NCBI GenBank assembly: GCA_037953745.1
Contig: JBAKBP010007468.1
Span: 17,501-81,500, forward strand
Direction: 5' to 3'
DNA: 64,000 nucleotides
Source of the DNA: Lithodes maja
Lineage: Eukaryota; Arthropoda; Malacostraca; Decapoda; Lithodidae
In this document: in pieces, positions 32,834 through 42,830 of the stretch
Numbering within the stretch: position 1 is the first letter of the stretch
Layout: every line of letters starts with the position of its first letter
Translations under genes and position numbers: made by a program
Notes under the pieces: generated by a model
Databases searched by the model: none
What the model saw: only the letters and a program-made list of their open reading frames with translations
Told to the model about the DNA's origin: nothing

Positions 32834-34525
32834 CTACAGTATATGGAGGGGCCCCCTGACCCTGTGTCCAAAAACCAACTCGTTCGGGCTAAATCCCAAG
32901 CTCTCCCCAGGTACTTCTCTCGCAGCAAATAAAACGTATGGGAGACCTAGATCCCAGTCCTTCCCATTTTCCATGCAATAACACCGCAACATACTCTTGA
33001 GAGTCGAGTGCCACCTTTCCAAAACTCCCTGACTCTCGGGATGGTAGGCAGATGACACCACAGACACTATCCCATGTTGCTGCATGGTCTGCTTAAACAG
33101 AGCAGAAGTAAAATTGGATCCCTGATCAGACTGGATCTCCTGAGGGTAGCCATAACGAGAGAAATAGACAAGCAGGTTTTTGACAACAGTCTTAGCCATC
33201 CCGTTACACATGGGGTAAGCATCTGGATACCGTGTTGCGACATCCATTACAGTTAGTAAAAATGTATTGCCGGCACTAGTGGGGGGCAATGGGCCATCCA
33301 TATCGATAACTACTTTGCTGAAGGGCGGCCCAATGACAGGGATGGGTTGTAACGGGGCTCTCGGGATGACCTGATTGGGTTTCCCAACAACTTGACAAGT
33401 GTGACACTGTGACACGACACTCGCCTTTAACCCAGGCCACCAGAAAAGCTTGCTCAGAGCTGCCTCCGTCTTATGTGCCCCCAGGTGCCCTGACAAAGGC
33501 ACATCATGAGCTAATCTCAATAAGCTCTCACGGCACACCCTCGGTACTACTAACTGGTCCACTAATCCTGACCCGCCATCCCACTTTTTCTTGGGATCCT
33601 GATGTCTCCGATACAAGATCCCCTCGGACAAGAAAAAATCACCAGGCTGCGCATCCCCATCGCTCTCCAGTTCGACAGCACCATTACCACATGCCCTGAC
33701 TTCAGGATCTTCCAGCTGCAAGGAACATATATCAGCAGGTGCGAGATTATCCAAGTTCATCTTAAATAATTTATTTCCACCTCCAATGTCCCGCTGAGCC
33801 ATCCTTTCCTCACGCTGCGCATAACGATGCTGTCGCAGAGTCTCTTCCTGCCCTGCACCTGCACTAGCGGTGACAGGCCCCGGGGCCTCTCCAGACTCTA
33901 ACATAGGTGCCAATAATGAGTCACCAAGAAACACTGCCGGCTCAAAACTCTCCAATTGACCAACACTTCCCATTTTCTTGTGACCTTTCCTCCGCGGTTT
34001 GATAGACTGAGGTGGTGGCTGCAAGGCTCCGGATGTCTGAGAACGCGTCACAACACACGCCATGGTTTGTACGCTACACTTCTCAACCCACTCCTGTTCC
34101 TCCCTACTAACGTCGGCCGCCTTCTCGGCAACGACCAAGGGTGAAACCTTAGAAGCAGGCACCGCAAAGTTGTTGCCGAGGAGGAGGTCGACGCCCCCAA
34201 CAGGCAAGTTCTCTACAATTCCTACATCCAGCTCCTTCGCCACACCACCCACCTCCAGCTCCATCCGCACCAGCGGGTAGAACTTCGTAACATTGATCCC
34301 CTGAACTACCACCACCCAAGCAGCGTTAATCGGTCTACCAGTAAAGTTCTTTAACAAGGTCTGAGAAGCCCCCGTATCACGCAATAGCTTAACTCCTCGC
34401 CTTTCGCCAGCCCACCTCGCAAAACGATGCCCTTTATGACCCCCAAAGACGTCCCGGACAGGGTTCGAGCCTTCCGGACTCTTGAACACAGGCTGTGTCC
34501 CAACCTCTGACGAACTACCCTTGGC
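32834..34525 (-). pseudogene. G1 pol, first part: aspartic protease and integrase
   Basis: The open frame runs to 32834, its first ATG being at 34489 (551 codons). Numbering from there: the retropepsin-like protease has LLRDTGAS (Asp38 in DTG) and GVDLLLGNN (100-107). A variable linker (about 140-300) follows. The integrase zinc domain is HDVPLSGHLG with CHTC (His328, His335, Cys362, Cys365), and the core triad is VVIDMDGPLP (Asp396), QSDQGSNF (Asp455) and GVLERWHSTLK (Glu491). The spacing of 35 residues between Asp455 and Glu491 fits the D,D35E rule. It ends at a frameshift near 32835, after which the frame continues into the second part. The gag frame differs, so PR-INT expression would need a frameshift or is itself damaged. 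Confidence 0.85.
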
Positions 34526-34529
34526 AAAC

Positions 34530-36092
34530 TCAGAAGATATAGGCTATGCTGCGGGCCAATGACACAACCTTGTTTGGTGGCTTGTTCGGACAAGCATTTG
34601 CAAAGTGACCCTCCTTGTGACATGCAAAGCACTCTTTACTCTTTGGTTTCCCTTGGGAGTGGGAGGTACCATTAGACTTCTTATACGGGACGGTATTTGG
34701 TTTATGTTCAGTTTTATTGTCAGTGCTACATGGTTTTGTGTATTTATGTGTATCAAAATTCTTGGGAGGGGGAAAGGTACGATCCTTTGCACCCGACTCA
34801 CTCCTAGCTGCTGCTTCGCACCCTCGAATTAAAGACAGTCGGCGGTCAGCCATTTCTGCTGCCTCCTGGAGAGTTCTAGGATTTGTTTCCTTTATATTTA
34901 ATGTTAAGTCCCCGCCTGTGCACTTAAAGAACTGCTCCAAGAGAACCAGCTCACTCAACTCCTCAAAAGTAGCTGCCCTCTCAGAACGCAGCCAATGTCG
35001 TAGTGCATCAGACAAGTCCCGGGCGTGTTCTAGGAAGGTACTATCCTTGCCCTTAGTAACACCCCGAAACTTCAAGCGGTAAGTTTCTGGTTGTAACTCA
35101 TAGGCCCGTAGCACAGCCTTCTTTAGCTCATCATAAACTACACAGGACTCTAAAGGTAGTGCATCATACGCTTTTAGCCCCTTTCCTAGGAGTCTTGATG
35201 AAACTAATGCTGCCCACTTTTCCTGAGGCCACTGGTGTTCCTGACACTTCTTCTCAAATCGCATAAAAAACTCAGTCACACATGATTCATCGAACACAGG
35301 AACTAGTTTAAGCAGGTGCGACAATGATTGGTCCCGATGTCTGTTACCTCCCCCAATATTTCGCCCTGTTACCTCCACTCGAGATCTCTCCAGCTCCCTG
35401 TCAGCCCAATACCTAGTAGACTCTGCCTGTAGTTCAGCCTCTCGTATAGCTGTTCTCTCTGCGGCCTCAGCCTGAGCTCTAGCAACCTCAGCCTGCACAT
35501 TAGCCTGTCTCTTGGCAGCCACAACCTGAGCTCTAGCCTGTCTTTCGGTAGCCTCAACCTGAGCTCTAGCCTGTCTTTCGGTAGCCTCAACCTGAGCTCT
35601 AGCCTGTCTTTCGGTAGCCTCAACCTTGGCCATCTCAAGCCGAAACAACAAATCTGGAGTCAACCCTTGAGGAGGGGAAGGTGCATTTAATGGAGAGGGT
35701 CCCTGTGATTGAATTCCACGCTGCCATTGACCATCAACTTGGGGGTATGTACTAAATTCAGGCACCCTGACGTTTAATACGGGGGTAGAGTGGAGGGGGG
35801 GCTGGGGACCGGGGCCCCCAGTCGCCTCTCCACCCAGGTCTCTCCCTTCTAAACCCAATATCAAAGTCCTCAGCTGATCTTTCCTCATGCCACTTAAACC
35901 CTGGTGACCCTGAAGACCTGCCACACACTTTAAGCCATACTTATTCAGCTTCAACACCCTGGCAGCGGTAAGGGGCACCTCTAAAAATCTTCTAGCACCC
36001 TCCTCGCTATCGACTAGCCACTCCACAGGTCTTTCTCCCTCCGAGCCCGTATCGTGACCTGACCCATCACTGTGTTCTGATGTATTAGACAT
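34530..36092 (-). CDS. G1 gag: SAP-like N-terminus, coiled coil, SCAN-like capsid, zinc knuckle
   Basis: 520 codons from ATG 36092. An acidic N-terminus is followed by a helical segment resembling a SAP fold (LTAARVLKLNKYGLKCVAGL to KDQLRTLIL, 41-80), then a Pro-rich spacer. A coiled-coil repeat region (about 155-235) includes three 11-residue units VEATERQARAQ encoded by a 33-bp DNA repeat. The capsid-like region (265-420) has LQPETYRLKFRG, LRHWLRSE and ELVLLEQFF, which read like the SCAN domain. A CCHC knuckle (Cys488, Cys491, His496, Cys501) is near the end. The reading frame appears intact. It would form the particle and bind RNA. Confidence 0.85.
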   Translation of the reverse strand: MSNTSEHSDGSGHDTGSEGERPVEWLVDSEEGARRFLEVPLTAARVLKLNKYGLKCVAGLQGHQGLSGMRKDQLRTLILGLEGRDLGGEATGGPGPQPPLHSTPVLNVRVPEFSTYPQVDGQWQRGIQSQGPSPLNAPSPPQGLTPDLLFRLEMAKVEATERQARAQVEATERQARAQVEATERQARAQVVAAKRQANVQAEVARAQAEAAERTAIREAELQAESTRYWADRELERSRVEVTGRNIGGGNRHRDQSLSHLLKLVPVFDESCVTEFFMRFEKKCQEHQWPQEKWAALVSSRLLGKGLKAYDALPLESCVVYDELKKAVLRAYELQPETYRLKFRGVTKGKDSTFLEHARDLSDALRHWLRSERAATFEELSELVLLEQFFKCTGGDLTLNIKETNPRTLQEAAEMADRRLSLIRGCEAAARSESGAKDRTFPPPKNFDTHKYTKPCSTDNKTEHKPNTVPYKKSNGTSHSQGKPKSKECFACHKEGHFANACPNKPPNKVVSLARSIAYIF

Positions 36093-36288
36093 GTTTGTGT
36101 ACTGCAGTAATTATCACGGTTATAGAATGTGCCTTATCTCCTATGCAAGTATGTATATACTAATGTTATTTAAAGTCTTTAACGTGTTATATTGGTTGCT
36201 CCAAAAAAAAAAACTCTATGTCCACAGTATTCCTCTAATCATAAGGAATCTAAAAAAAAATGACCACTATATTCCTCTGTTCAGTAAA

Positions 36289-36306
36289 TCCTATGCAAGG
36301 TCGCCA
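36289..36306 (-). other. G1 primer-binding site
   Basis: Two bases after the 5' LTR the minus strand reads TGGCGACCTTGCATAGG. TGGCGACC is the start expected for annealing to a tRNA ending GGTCGCCA. tRNA-Arg, as used by 412/mdg1-type elements, is my guess. Confidence 0.65.
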
Positions 36307-36308
36307 TT

Positions 36309-38117
36309 TGTTACGTCCTGGGATATATAAACACTGGGCTCTTTCTATTGGACTAGGTATGCGGCAACAAGGTATCCTATGACTCGGTTACAGGGTGCAC
36401 GCACTATAGACTGCTGATAGTCAAGCAGGCTATATAAAAGATCACACAATTAAGTTGACTTAAAGCTTCAAGGAAAAGATAGATAACGGAATTAAATTGC
36501 AGAAACAATTTAATAACAAACTAGAAGAAAGTACATTTAACGTTACGTTAATTAATACAACTAATCACCCCTGCGTGAAAGAAGGTGAAAGCAAACAGTC
36601 CTCAAAACATCGTACAGGTAGACAAGATGCAGGTTTCTAAACTGCATGCGGCTACTGTAGGATCTGATGCTTAGCAAAGAAAGTACGTTACGGATTTAGA
36701 GAACTCTTAACTCATAAGCAGGAATAAATACTAGTAATAGGCCATACAGTGTATTATGGCATAGGTATAATTAAATAAAGGCAGCAACTCGCAACATAAC
36801 CACATACAGGTGTGCTTCTCACTCTTAGTCAGGCAAGCCTGCTCGGACAGAGTCTCTAAGCCACACCCTGACTCACAATGCTCACACAAACGGTAAACTG
36901 TGGCACAATAACAAGCATACAGAGATGATAAACCCCTAGCTGTTAATCTGCCAGGTGGCAGAGGTCTAGCCGGAAGGATATAGGCTTCGGATACCCGGGC
37001 TGAGCCACCTGCTCTAGCCTAGGGACGTTCCCAGGTCTGTGCGCCAAATTACTCTAATTGAAAGGGTGCTCTCTTGAGAGACTCAGATCCCAAGTATCTG
37101 ACTCTCTCCTGTCGACCCTAAAACAAAAGCAAGACGTGCTAGCGCAGTGCTGAGTGGACTAGGCAAGGGCCCTCACACAACACAACACTAGACACACAGG
37201 GACACAGACAAGAAAATGCCCCCAGACTCCCATGGGTATCCTAGTAAAGTTGTGCGGGTCCACAGGACTCGCACCAGCAGACTTTACTTAAAGGATCGCA
37301 AAAAGCCTCCCCTCCGGTCTAGCCCCTGCTAACCTGACACAAGAACACACTAGCAAGCATGAAACCACCAAATATGAGACAACAAAAAAGCTTCCTAGGT
37401 CTCATTAACAATTACATCTCCTGCATAAGGCCCAAAATCCTATCTAGTTATCTGAGAGCTCGTCGTTAATACAATAATAGATATAAGGTCTATCAAGGGG
37501 ATGGGATAATTAAATAGATTGGTGAAGTAGTGGAAGGAAGGTATACAAAGTAAGAGAGAAAGTTTCTAAGTGGGGTTGAGAGGGATAGATATCAAGGGGG
37601 TCCAAAGGGTACAACAGTGAGGTGAGCTCTGAGTCTTGAATCTGTCTGGACCCCGCCCTAGGCATGCAGAATACATCCCAGGCTTGGCAACACTCAACAC
37701 AGTTGCCGGGTCAAAATCGTCTACCCCGTGCGTGAGTCGAAACTAAGCCTAACGTTGCGAACAAATGCATGTGGCACATCAGGCTCGTCCCAAGCTAGAC
37801 TCTCCGCGCGAAGCAACGTCCCCCAGCCGGTCTCTCTCTCCCGCTCGTCTCCTCCCACTCTCACTAAACTTACATCTTATATATTATAATGAAACAATCA
37901 ACTATCAAGAATAAAATATACTAAGATGCGTTGGTTAAGAATAAGGGCAGCTACAAGCTGTGAAACAACATAAGAATATCCCAGACATTAGTTACATTGT
38001 CGTAGGATATATACTAAGGAAAAGCCGGCCGGCCGGCTGCCGCCAGCCGGTTTCTAAACGGCTGGGCAGCCGACGCGCGCGCATGCCCGCACGTGGCTAC
38101 TATGCAGAAGCGTCACA
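36309..38117 (-). repeat. G1 5' LTR (1,809 bp)
   Basis: Begins TGTGACGCTTCTGC on the minus strand and ends CCAGGACGTAACA. Relative to the 3' LTR it lacks about 90 bases at a CAACAAG repeat. A short plus-strand frame (MKQHKN...) occurs in both LTRs and is not a gene. Confidence 0.92.
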
Positions 38118-38659
38118 GTACAAAATAGTAGCGTTCAACGTTAATTCCCAATCACATATCTCACTAACCAACATAACGTAAGTGTTTACACCGAACACAC
38201 TTAACACACACTTATATAATCTGACTGACAGTCACAATCCCATTATAATACTTCACCCCGTCTTCCTCTAGCTGCAAGTTCACCTTCCCCAACTCCAAAT
38301 GAGACTGATTTGAATGCCCACTACTCGGGTATTATATGCTAAACAATGAAGGTGTAGGAACGAATCAGGAGGCGAGTGATGGTGCGCACTCCTATCATAG
38401 CTCCTCGAGTTGCATAACAGGTGTGTGGTCCAATGGGGCTCATGGCGTCGATCATACGTCATAGCGTTGGGTCATCGAAGTAGTTTGCAGGGTCCCCTAT
38501 GACGCATGCAGGTCTGAAGGCTTGTTTGCTGGTATGCGGTCGAGCTGGTTTCCCACTCGCTAGTTCGCTCGCTGGTCTGCTTCGCTGCTTGGGTAGTTTG
38601 ACACTCCTTCAACTCTAATTCTAACTCTTAAATTAACATACAGGGCTCCGTATGTCAGA

Positions 38660-38723
38660 ATATATATATATATATATATACAGTATATATATATATATAT
38701 ATATATATACTGTATATATATAT
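38660..38723. repeat. (TA)n with CAGTATA/TACTGTA interruptions
   Basis: TA-rich simple repeat right of LTR S2, with a CAGTATATATATA...TACTGTATATA inverted arrangement. Confidence 0.85.
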
Positions 38724-38937
38724 AGACTACAGTAGCTCTGGACTGGACAGGAAAATGGAACTTTGCAGTAAGGGACCCGAAATCAGAGATCGAACCCCTA
38801 AGTTCGAACCTCGATACCCCGCGAAAATATAAAATTTTCGTGGTTTTTGAGGTTCGAACTTGGGGGTTCGATCTCTGATTCTGGGTCCCTTACTGCAAAG
38901 TTCCATTTTCGTGCCCAGTCCAGATCTACTGTAGTCT
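38724..38937. mobile_element. 214-bp foldback element in (TA)n
   Basis: The arms 38724-38812 and 38849-38937 are imperfect reverse complements, starting AGACTACAGTAG and including ACTTTGCAGTAAGGGACCC and GATCGAACCCC. It sits between TA tracts, as a Tc1/mariner-type MITE with TA duplication would. That class is inference. Confidence 0.75.
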
Positions 38938-38949
38938 ATGATATATAAT

Positions 38950-38978
38950 ATTATATACTGTATATATATATATATATC
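38950..38978. repeat. (TA)n tract
   Basis: TA-rich simple repeat to the right of the foldback element. Confidence 0.85.
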
Positions 38979-38984
38979 CTCCAA

Positions 38985-39977
38985 ATATGTACTTACATCA
39001 TGTTCTTAATATAAATTATTTTGTGGTTTATCCTAATTATTTATAATTTATTTATTAATTATTCAATATTTTGTCCCAGCCTGTGTACCAAATGTATCGC
39101 TTTACTACTAATTCTCAATCAGATCACGAGTATTGTTTTGCACAATAACTGCCGTCCTACAATATTACTGAGCTTATAATGCTATCTAATTTGTGTGGAG
39201 CTCTCCTTTGACCTGTTCTGTCTTCCTGGCGGTACTGTAAGTAAATGACTTAACCTCTTGATGCCGGCAACTTGATAATGAACGAACTTGATACACTTAG
39301 CTGAGATTCTGAGGACCAGGTAACTTGGTAGTGATACTAAGTTTACGGGGAGTGGGAGAGAGTGAAGATAGTATGGAGAAGTTAATTTGTATAATAAAGG
39401 GTTGTATTATTTCGAGTAAATTACATTATTTACTGCATAGAAACACAATGTAGTAGATATTCCTAATGTGTATATACAGTATGTACTCCTTGACAACTTC
39501 ACAATCTGACGATCTACTTAGCAGTCACTAAGAACAAAGGAGGTGACAGAGATATATTGTTACCCTTGCAATTATTCCTAATGGCTGAAAAGAGAGGCTC
39601 AGTGATTCGGGTTCCTGATATATCTTAGTTTTACCTATGTACAAAGCCTTTCAGATGTTACGGGTGACATTGTAAAATTATAAAAACGGACTGACGGTCA
39701 ATAACAGTTATTCTTTAACTTTATAACAAAATGCAATTTGTTTTCTTTACATATAACAATGACACATATTGAGACTTTGAAGCAATTTAGTGATTTTGTT
39801 AAAAATTGTTACGCTTTATTTACCAGTATGAATTATTGGACACTATAATAATGATATTCTAACCAGTTGGGATTTGACGTGAAGATTTACAATAGGTAGG
39901 TCATTATTGTTGTCTAACAAGATTCTCAACGTCATTGTTGAGGTAGGAGTAGTGTATATATTGGGGGGCATCGTCAG
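38985..39977. other. Unassigned AT-rich sequence
   Basis: TTAACCTCTTGATGCCGGCA near 39252 resembles one end of a TTAA element, but I found no partner end. No coding frame. Confidence 0.4.
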
Positions 39978-40028
39978 GATATATATATATACTGTATATA
40001 TACTGTATATATATATATATATACAGTA
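39978..40028. repeat. (TA)n/(TACTG)n microsatellite
   Basis: TA runs interrupted by CTGTA and CAGTA. Confidence 0.85.
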
Positions 40029-40139
40029 TATGTGCGTGTGTGTATGTATAAAAGATGAAAATATGCGTGTTCATGATAGCATGAGGCAATGTCCCAAAAA
40101 AAAGTCGAGGATAACAGATTTAACATAGTTACAACTTAA

Positions 40140-40365
40140 CCCTTTCACGCATTTATGACGCAGAGGTTGCCAGATTAGCAATAAGAAATGGAGTTCTCTC
40201 ACTCTTATAATTACCTCTCCAAAATTAGGTTTCTGCCCATAGCTAACTCAAAGACAACTGTAGAGGTTGAAGTAACTAAACTAATAATTTCTAAATACCC
40301 CTGATGGTAATAAAGGCTTTAAAGTATCCCCAAACGCTCAAAATCGCGTCATATGTCGGAGAGGG
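40140..40365. mobile_element. 226-bp TTAA-flanked miniature element
   Basis: TTAA at 40136-40139 and 40366-40369. Inverted ends CCCTTTCACGCATTTATGAC and CCCTCTCCGACATATGACGC share the TATGACGC block. Non-coding. Confidence 0.8.
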
Positions 40366-40439
40366 TTAATCATAAGCTTGTTGAGATAACTGCCCAACTG
40401 CACAGAAAGCCTTTCGTCTCATTAACTGACGTCCACTCA

Positions 40440-40855
40440 CCGACTCTCTGCAATCTCTCTCTCATCGCTGCAATGTTGCATCTGTTCCGCTATTACAATA
40501 ATCAGTGTTCCTCAGAGCTCTCTTAATGTATACCACTTCCTCTACTTAGAGTTTGTAGCACCCGTCTTGCAACACAATACCACCCCTACTCTGTGCAACT
40601 CTCCAACCCTAGAGTGAAACGATATTCCCAATATTTCTTCTATTCAACAACAGAACTTTGGAACTCTCTCTCTGAATCCATCTTCCCCTCATCCTATGAC
40701 TGAAATTGCTTAAAACTCTGCGTGTCCAGGCACTTTGGCTCGAACATTCCTTGATTTTTGCCCTGTCACTCTTTCAACTCTGGGGGAGGCACTCGTCACA
40801 GGCAGTTCTGCCTTTTATCTCCCTCACTCACATAGGAAAACAAACAAGTATGTAG
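40440..40855 (+). mobile_element. LINE R3 3' fragment
   Basis: Matches 17842-18170: ACCACCCCTACTCTGTGCAA, AACTTTGGAACTCTCTC, CTATGACTGAAATTGCTT, then the UTR block GGAGGCACTCGTCACAGGCA and an A-rich end. It starts further 5' than the 17842 copy (CAATGTTGCATCTGTTCCGC). The coding frame is disrupted. Confidence 0.7.
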
Positions 40856-40862
40856 CTTTTTA

Positions 40863-40953
40863 ATGGGTTGACATAACGTATTTCCTAATCTTAATCAATT
40901 CTTCTAACATTAGCCAACATAAAGTGAAAACGACGTCGCCGGTACTGAAGGGG
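40863..40953. mobile_element. TTAA-type element, family M1, right half only
   Basis: Ends CGACGTCGCCGGTACTGAAGGGG before TTAA (40954-40957), the same right end as 9453-9658. The left half is missing or replaced next to the LINE R3 tail. Confidence 0.6.
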
Positions 40954-40957
40954 TTAA

Positions 40958-42264
40958 CATGAATTATTTAATATATAATATATATAAATGCACTAAAATC
41001 GGTCCAATAAAATGTGAGTGTTAACAGTAAAGCGTCTGAATACAGAATGTGCATCGTTGATTTTGACATGGACAGTCGACTGAAAACTTTATAGTTTTCA
41101 ATCATTTAGAAACTATGGCAACAGTTGACGAGACAAAGTCATGGAATAATGTTGATTTAATTGTACATTTTAGAACGTAAAATGTGTGTGTGTGTGGTTA
41201 CGCGTGTGTACGAATAATAATATTTGATTTATTGTATTGTTTGTGTTAATGTGATTACCCCTTTCTACTCTCTCGATCTTAAGAATGTACATGCATTTCA
41301 TTTTAACCGTTTCACTCATCAGAAGACGCACTAGCATCTTCCCATACCACCATCTAAATGCACCAATGCGCGATGCGCGTCTTTGAATACTTTTAAAACT
41401 AAAATCTATAGCTTAAATAACCCAAAGACGCCAATAGCGCCATACTCCGGCTGTGCGAACTTGAAAACACAAAGAATTGCATGATATATCTTTCAACACT
41501 GTAAGCCAAAAAGAAGGAAGTGTTACCACGAAGGCTTCAAAGGAAGGTCGCTTTGCTCTGACCTTTACATTTTCGGAATCGCTGCTTTTATGTTCAATTT
41601 GTGTTTATATGCGATGTACATTATTTTATAAGGCATTGACAATTACATAGAAGTGCTCAAGTATCGTCACCAATCACTAATTACGTTAATCTATCATATT
41701 ATTAAGCCTGTTTAAGTTGTCACCAGTATATGCCGATACAAAAATATTGTTTTAAAGTTTTAGTGATGTGACTTGGTTCTTTCTTTTTATGCTTCCTTAT
41801 TCTTTGCCGTATGTCTGGAACTATATGGCATAGCAGCATAGCTTACCAGGTAGGTAATATGAGCGCATTGAGTGAACCAAATATTACCGTGATTATTCTT
41901 CGCCTGATTTGGATAAAAATATTCATATAAAATCAAATATGGGTCATGCAATTTAAATATTCAAATGAAAATAACATAAATAATACTGTTTAGTGCACTC
42001 CTAAACAAACTATCTTGGCATTAAATGTTGTTTTTAAATTGGCTGTTCAATTATTCACTTACATAATTATAACTCGGGCATACATTTTTACGATAATTCG
42101 ATGTTTTGATATTTTTTCTACCACAATAATGTAGTATACCCTTTTATCGTGTTCTGTATGTATTATAAAGTGCATGCAATGTAACTTTGATTGTCTAAAA
42201 TAGGCCAAGAGTGAATATTGTCGGTTTGATGATTGTCTTTTCGAAGCAAAATACAATAATTTTA

Positions 42265-42266
<2 letters not shown>
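40958..42266. other. Unassigned AT-rich sequence
   Basis: Short GT and TA runs; no recognised coding or TIR structure. Confidence 0.45.

Positions 42267-42313
<47 letters not shown>
42267..42313. repeat. (TA)n tract
   Basis: Perfect TA run of about 46 bases. Neighbouring open frames on both strands come from it. Confidence 0.95.
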
Positions 42314-42316
<3 letters not shown>

Positions 42317-42406
42317 CTGATGATGGAATATTTCTGAATGAAATGACAAGTGAGATTAGAGAGGAATGGTGCTTAATACAATACCTGATATAAAGATGTT
42401 TGATAT

Positions 42407-42435
42407 TAATATTATTATTATTATTATCATTATTA
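42407..42435. repeat. (ATT)n tract
   Basis: Trinucleotide run, possibly an old LINE tail. Confidence 0.8.
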
Positions 42436-42440
42436 ATAGT

Positions 42441-42776
42441 AATTCTCTGTAGTTTCTCTCTCCCCGACAATGTTGCATCTCCCTAACTATTCTACCACTT
42501 TCACAATGATCAGTGTTCCTCAGCGCTCTCTCTGTGTATACCACCCCTTCTGCTTAGTGCATGTGGCACCCATCTTGCAACGCAATCCTAGCCCTACTCT
42601 GTGCAACTTTCCAGCCCAAGAGTGAAACGTTATTCTCAATCCGTATTCAACAGCTGAGCTCTGGAACTCCCTCCCCGAATCAGTCCCTTGATTTTGGCCG
42701 TCACTCTTTCATCTCTGGGGGAGGCACTCGTCACAGGCAGTTCTGCATTTTGTCTCCCTCACTCACATAGACAAAA

Positions 42777-42780
<4 letters not shown>
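42441..42780 (+). mobile_element. LINE R3 3' fragment
   Basis: Contains ACAATGTTGCATCTCCC, CTAGCCCTACTCTGTGCAAC, GAGCTCTGGAACTCCCTCCC and GGAGGCACTCGTCACAGGCA, and ends in an A run followed by (TA)n. About 60 bases of the family sequence are missing in the middle (SYDLNCFKL region). Confidence 0.7.

Positions 42781-42826
<46 letters not shown>
42781..42826. repeat. (TA)n tract between LINE R3 tail and G2
   Basis: The G2 3' LTR begins directly after this run, as S1 and S2 do after theirs. Confidence 0.9.

Positions 42827-42830
<4 letters not shown>

Larger units (their letters stand above)
29075..38117 (-). mobile_element. Ty3/gypsy element G1, Gmr1-like, 9.0 kb, nested in S2
   Basis: Complete LTR element on the minus strand: 5' LTR 36309-38117, primer site, gag 36092-34530, PR-INT 34489-32834, INT end-RT-RNaseH 32830-31299, polypurine tract, 3' LTR 29075-30973. 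A 4-bp target duplication, GTAC, lies at 29071-29074 and 38118-38121. Integrase lies before RT, the copia-like order known from Gmr1-like gypsy elements. The RT lacks its N-terminal part, so G1 is defective, yet its LTRs are very similar (about 26 substitutions by eye). Confidence 0.9.
28042..38657 (-). mobile_element. Solo LTR S2 of the G2 family, split by gypsy element G1
   Basis: The left part is 28042-29074 (TGTTACGTATCTTGATCC start) and the right part is 38118-38657 (ends GGGCTCCGTATGTCA). G1 sits between them at a GTAC in the VNTR. Removing G1 and one GTAC gives one continuous LTR. No internal region of its own is present, so it is a solo LTR. Confidence 0.85.

Noticed and set aside
39252..39360. 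TTAACCTCTTGATGCCGGCA as a TTAA element
   Set aside because: No matching inverted end within about 1 kb.
42059..42470. Several short ORFs with Ile/Tyr runs
   Set aside because: Created by the (TA)n tract.
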